DNA of 34,349 bases from Candidatus Alcium sp. F082. GTDB lineage: Bacteria > Bacteroidota > Bacteroidia > Bacteroidales > F082. Below, in pieces: positions 31,809 through 34,349 of the stretch. The notes under the pieces are model-generated. The model did no database searches. It was not told where the DNA came from and saw only the letters and a list, made by a program, of their open reading frames with translations. The stretch is from assembly GCA_001543395.1 (NCBI GenBank), contig LPNG01000013.1, positions 1-34,349 on the forward strand. The letters run 5' to 3'. The stretch's first letter is position 1, and each line of letters starts with the position of its first letter. Both the position numbers and the translations under genes were made by a program.

Positions 31809-34169
31809 TTATTCAAAAGTAATGTTACGGCTTTCTTGGGCGTTGGAGTGGTATACATAGCCGTGACCCGGCACAAGGATGAAGTTATCATTCCAACTGC
31901 CATTGGTGAAAGTGGCGGTAGTACCATCCTCTGCGGTGATGGTGTCGCCCTCGGTGGGAGTGAAGTCGCCCAAAGCCATGGCAACATTCTTCGACTGACT
32001 ACCTGTGTAGCCAAACCAGTTGTAGCCCGGAAGGAAGGTGATCGTAGAGACCACGGCCTCGCCGCTCAAGGTGAATTCCGTTGCTGCTGTGGTCAGGATG
32101 CGGTACATCTGTCCCGCGACTATCGTATCAAGAGTGCCGCTCCAGCCTTCGCCATCGTAACGTGCAAAGCCTTCGTCTTGCGAGTTGATGAGAATGGCGT
32201 TGCTGCCAAGGGCGGCTTCGAGGTCATCGAGCGACATCTCAAGCGTGGGGGTCCACCAGTTCCAATCTATACCGAGGCTCACCACTTGCTCGGGCGGGCA
32301 ATTGCCTTCTGTGTAGAATGTGATGTTGTTGTTTTGGCTGGTACTTATTTGGAAAGAACCATTGCTATAATACAGGTAATAATTGGTATTGTTCCTGGTA
32401 ATGTAAATGCCATTGGCATTGATATACCATCTACCATATTGGCTAGTAGTCGTATTCCAAGTAAGGGTGTTTGAATAGGTGGCTCTTGCCAAATATCTGT
32501 TGTTGTATCTAATATAGTACTGTCCATTGCTTCCATACGCAGTCAAAGTGACTTGTGGGATGGTGCTCTCCTCGCCTACCGTAAAACCGTTTTCCGTCGG
32601 GGTAACGTCGACCGAGGTGGTGGTCACCGACGATGAATTATTGTGCGTTGGCATGTGCAATGTCGAGTCGTCGAGATAGCCCATCACGTAAGAACCGTCA
32701 GTAGACGGCATCAGTTGTTCGTAGCAATTCATCAATACCGGACAATTGCCTTCGGGAGTGAGATAGACATCGAGGTCAACGCGCTGACCATCAGCCACAG
32801 TCACATTCATTCTTTCAGAGCAATAGCCCTCTTTTGTAAACTGAATTATATAGCTGCCACCTTTAATGGGTCGGTGGAAATCACCCACGGAATGCGTAGT
32901 GATAAACGAAGTTTCGCTGTCGTGGTTGAGCACTGTCACCTTCACGCCTTCAACAGGTTCGCCCGTGTCGGCGTCACGCACCACGCCATGAACGCCATTG
33001 CGGCATTGCTCCATGAAGGCCAGCATGCTGTTGTGGTTGTAGTTCCAAAAGTTGGACAGTTGAGAAGCACTGGGAGTTTTGGTGGTAGAGCACTCCACAG
33101 TCACCTCGCGGCATTGTCCGTAGGCATTCATGTAGTCCTGCCGGCTACCCGTAATGACATACCAGGCGGCGCCGTTAGTGACACCGTCGGAATAGGTGTC
33201 CGACATGTAGGAAGAATAGGTCTGTCTGGCGATTTGGACATATTCGGTGCAGACATATTCATACCAATCCTTGTCGGCGTGATCGTCGTAAACGGCATCC
33301 CAAGGATAGTTCATCACCTCTGCCCCACCGTGATAGTTGGCACTCATGGTGAACAGGTTCTCGTCGCCCATGGCCATCGTCCAAATGGTCTCATCCTCAT
33401 AGCTGTTTCCATCGGGATGGGCACCTTGGTAGTAGTCTTTGTAGTTGCGGTTCAAGTCGATGTTGTTTCCATTATAACGTTGGGCACTATTGACAGTGCT
33501 GTTACCACCCTTGTATGTGCCGTCGGGGTTAGTCAGAGGCATAATATAGATGTCGAGATCGTTCACCAAGTTAACGATACGGCTATCGGTGCTGGTGCAT
33601 AGTTCGTCAATAAGGCGCAGCATGAGAATCATACCAGTAATCTCATCGCCATGCATCGTAGAAGTATAAAGGAACTTCGGCTTGCCTTCGGGGTTTCCGT
33701 TGTTAATGCGTACCCCTAGGAGTTGGCGATGGGCACTTGTGGAAAGGGTACCAAGGCTGAACAAAGTGCATTCACGACCTTCAATGGCCTTGTCTGAAAA
33801 GCCTTCCATCATGGACACGTATTGATCATAGGTCAAATAGCTGTCCCAGTTATAAGTGCCTTGGCCGTCCCACATGGTGACGTTAGCGCGCAGCGAAGGC
33901 GGCGTCTGCAACTCGGGCTGGTAGCCCAGGCTGAGCAGTTTGTCGTATTCCTTTTGGTTGGCGTAGGCCACCACCGTCTTGCCATCGGTGGCATCGACAG
34001 AACAGATCTCGCCGATGGACTGTATGGCCAACGGGTCGTCGACGCTGAGCGTGAAATAATACTCGCCACGCTCGCGCATGAGCTGACCGAGTTTCCTTTG
34101 GCTTTGGGCAAAGACACTGTTGCCGACCAAAGCGGCAAGAATGAGGCAAACAAAACGAAGCACCTTCAT
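31809..34169 (-). CDS. Secreted M14 zinc carboxypeptidase with shared C-terminal module
   Basis: A 786-residue exported metallocarboxypeptidase, resembling Porphyromonas CPG70 in layout. Signal peptide 1-21; M14 domain about 105-390 with zinc ligands His173 and Glu176 (STMHGDEITGM), the NNIDLNRNY substrate-binding motif (235-243), third zinc ligand His280 (SANYHGGAEVMNYPWD) and catalytic Glu359 (REVTVECSTTKTP). A carboxypeptidase regulatory-like beta domain follows (about 391-470). Then come an unassigned Asn/Tyr-rich domain (477-622) bracketed by two EGNCP copies, and the shared duplicated module (634-786). It would trim C-terminal residues from peptides, possibly those produced by the C25 enzymes encoded just downstream. 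It is first in the M14-C25-C25 operon. Confidence 0.93.
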   Translation of the reverse strand: MKVLRFVCLILAALVGNSVFAQSQRKLGQLMRERGEYYFTLSVDDPLAIQSIGEICSVDATDGKTVVAYANQKEYDKLLSLGYQPELQTPPSLRANVTMWDGQGTYNWDSYLTYDQYVSMMEGFSDKAIEGRECTLFSLGTLSTSAHRQLLGVRINNGNPEGKPKFLYTSTMHGDEITGMILMLRLIDELCTSTDSRIVNLVNDLDIYIMPLTNPDGTYKGGNSTVNSAQRYNGNNIDLNRNYKDYYQGAHPDGNSYEDETIWTMAMGDENLFTMSANYHGGAEVMNYPWDAVYDDHADKDWYEYVCTEYVQIARQTYSSYMSDTYSDGVTNGAAWYVITGSRQDYMNAYGQCREVTVECSTTKTPSASQLSNFWNYNHNSMLAFMEQCRNGVHGVVRDADTGEPVEGVKVTVLNHDSETSFITTHSVGDFHRPIKGGSYIIQFTKEGYCSERMNVTVADGQRVDLDVYLTPEGNCPVLMNCYEQLMPSTDGSYVMGYLDDSTLHMPTHNNSSSVTTTSVDVTPTENGFTVGEESTIPQVTLTAYGSNGQYYIRYNNRYLARATYSNTLTWNTTTSQYGRWYINANGIYITRNNTNYYLYYSNGSFQISTSQNNNITFYTEGNCPPEQVVSLGIDWNWWTPTLEMSLDDLEAALGSNAILINSQDEGFARYDGEGWSGTLDTIVAGQMYRILTTAATEFTLSGEAVVSTITFLPGYNWFGYTGSQSKNVAMALGDFTPTEGDTITAEDGTTATFTNGSWNDNFILVPGHGYVYHSNAQESRNITFE

Positions 34170-34191
34170 TTTTTTTCGAAATTTAAACTTG

Positions 34192-34199
34192 CAAAGCTA
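34192..34199 (-). promoter_or_regulatory. -7 element for the M14-C25-C25 operon
   Basis: TAGCTTTG on the minus strand, matching TAnnTTTG, 22 bases upstream of the M14 ATG. A TTCG at 34220-34217 gives a 17-base spacer, short of ideal. The IS end begins 53 bases further upstream (34253), so the promoter region is intact but its distal part may have been replaced. Confidence 0.45.
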
Positions 34200-34252
34200 C
34201 AAAAAAAAGTTGACTCCGAAGACACTTTTCACAAAAAAAGCGGTGCGTGCAC

Positions 34253-34349
34253 TGACATGAACCCCGAAAGTTGGACAAAAAACTTTCGGGGTTTTATTAT
34301 GTCACAAAAGAGGAACAAACACACATTCGAAGATCGACTGAAGTACATG
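34253..34349 (+). mobile_element. IS3-family (IS150-like) insertion sequence, end, truncated by window edge
   Basis: Exact inverted copy of bases 3-99. It starts at TGACATGAACCCCGAAAG (34253), carries the 13-bp perfect inverted repeat 34260-34272 / 34281-34293 with loop GGACAAAA, and runs into a transposase reading out of the window. The two IS ends therefore point away from each other, with the 34-kb segment between their left tips. Confidence 0.8.
34299..34349 (+). CDS. IS3-family transposase OrfA, N-terminal fragment (second copy)
   Basis: Seventeen codons from ATG 34299, MSQKRNKHTFEDRLKYM, identical to the fragment at 53-1 on the minus strand and cut by the window edge. The start codon follows the IS hairpin by five bases. 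Confidence 0.6.
   Translation, partial: MSQKRNKHTFEDRLKYM

Noticed and set aside
1..34349. Composite transposon carrying the whole segment
   Set aside because: ruvA, sprA, gcvH, uvrC, thiL and a tRNA are chromosomal housekeeping genes; IS copies at both ends are better explained by an assembly break at a repeated IS.

Overview
The window looks like a chromosomal segment of a Bacteroidota bacterium, most likely an uncultured Bacteroidales from a host-associated or anaerobic habitat. The reasons are promoters of the Bacteroidota type (TTTG, about 20 bases, TAnnTTTG), a complete SprA/Sov gene for the type IX secretion system (T9SS) outer-membrane translocon, and secreted proteins with T9SS type A C-terminal signals, C25 (gingipain-type) and C10 peptidases. 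No taxonomic marker gene is present, so genus is not called.

Layout. Positions 1-99 and 34253-34349 are the same IS3-family end in opposite orientation; each runs off the window inside the transposase start, so the segment lies between two copies of one insertion sequence. Positions 183-9966 (+) hold ruvA, sprA, gcvH, a VanZ-like gene and a TonB-type energy transducer. Positions 10170-13203 (-) hold uvrC and thiL. Positions 13310-17488 hold a lineage-specific secreted protein, a tRNA with CAT anticodon, a HAD phosphatase, dusB and a CPBP-family membrane protease. From 17664 to 34169 everything is on the minus strand and is accessory: a tiny secreted protein, two T9SS type A proteins, a C10 cysteine peptidase, two C25 peptidases and an M14 metallocarboxypeptidase. 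The last three form an apparent operon (M14, C25, C25) with gaps of 19 and 29 bases and a strong terminator at its end.

How it may fit together. SprA is the pore through which T9SS cargo crosses the outer membrane, and the 3' half of the window encodes probable cargo. The most interesting signal is a shared domain of about 150 residues, built as an internal two-fold repeat, that forms the extreme C-terminus of all four peptidases, where a T9SS sorting domain would be expected. It is also internal in one protein that has its own type A signal. The peptidases are mosaics: a cleaved-adhesin-like domain sits inside an InlB-type repeat, a beta domain seems inserted in an FN3 domain, and two insertions are bounded by short in-frame direct repeats.

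The intergenic spaces carry several different palindromic elements (two related copies at 10039 and 15415; a MITE-like element at 11987; others at 8696 and 17487). They supply promoter, start or C-terminal coding sequence to neighbouring genes. No CRISPR array, prophage, rRNA or replication origin was seen. All family calls are by reading motifs; no database search was possible.
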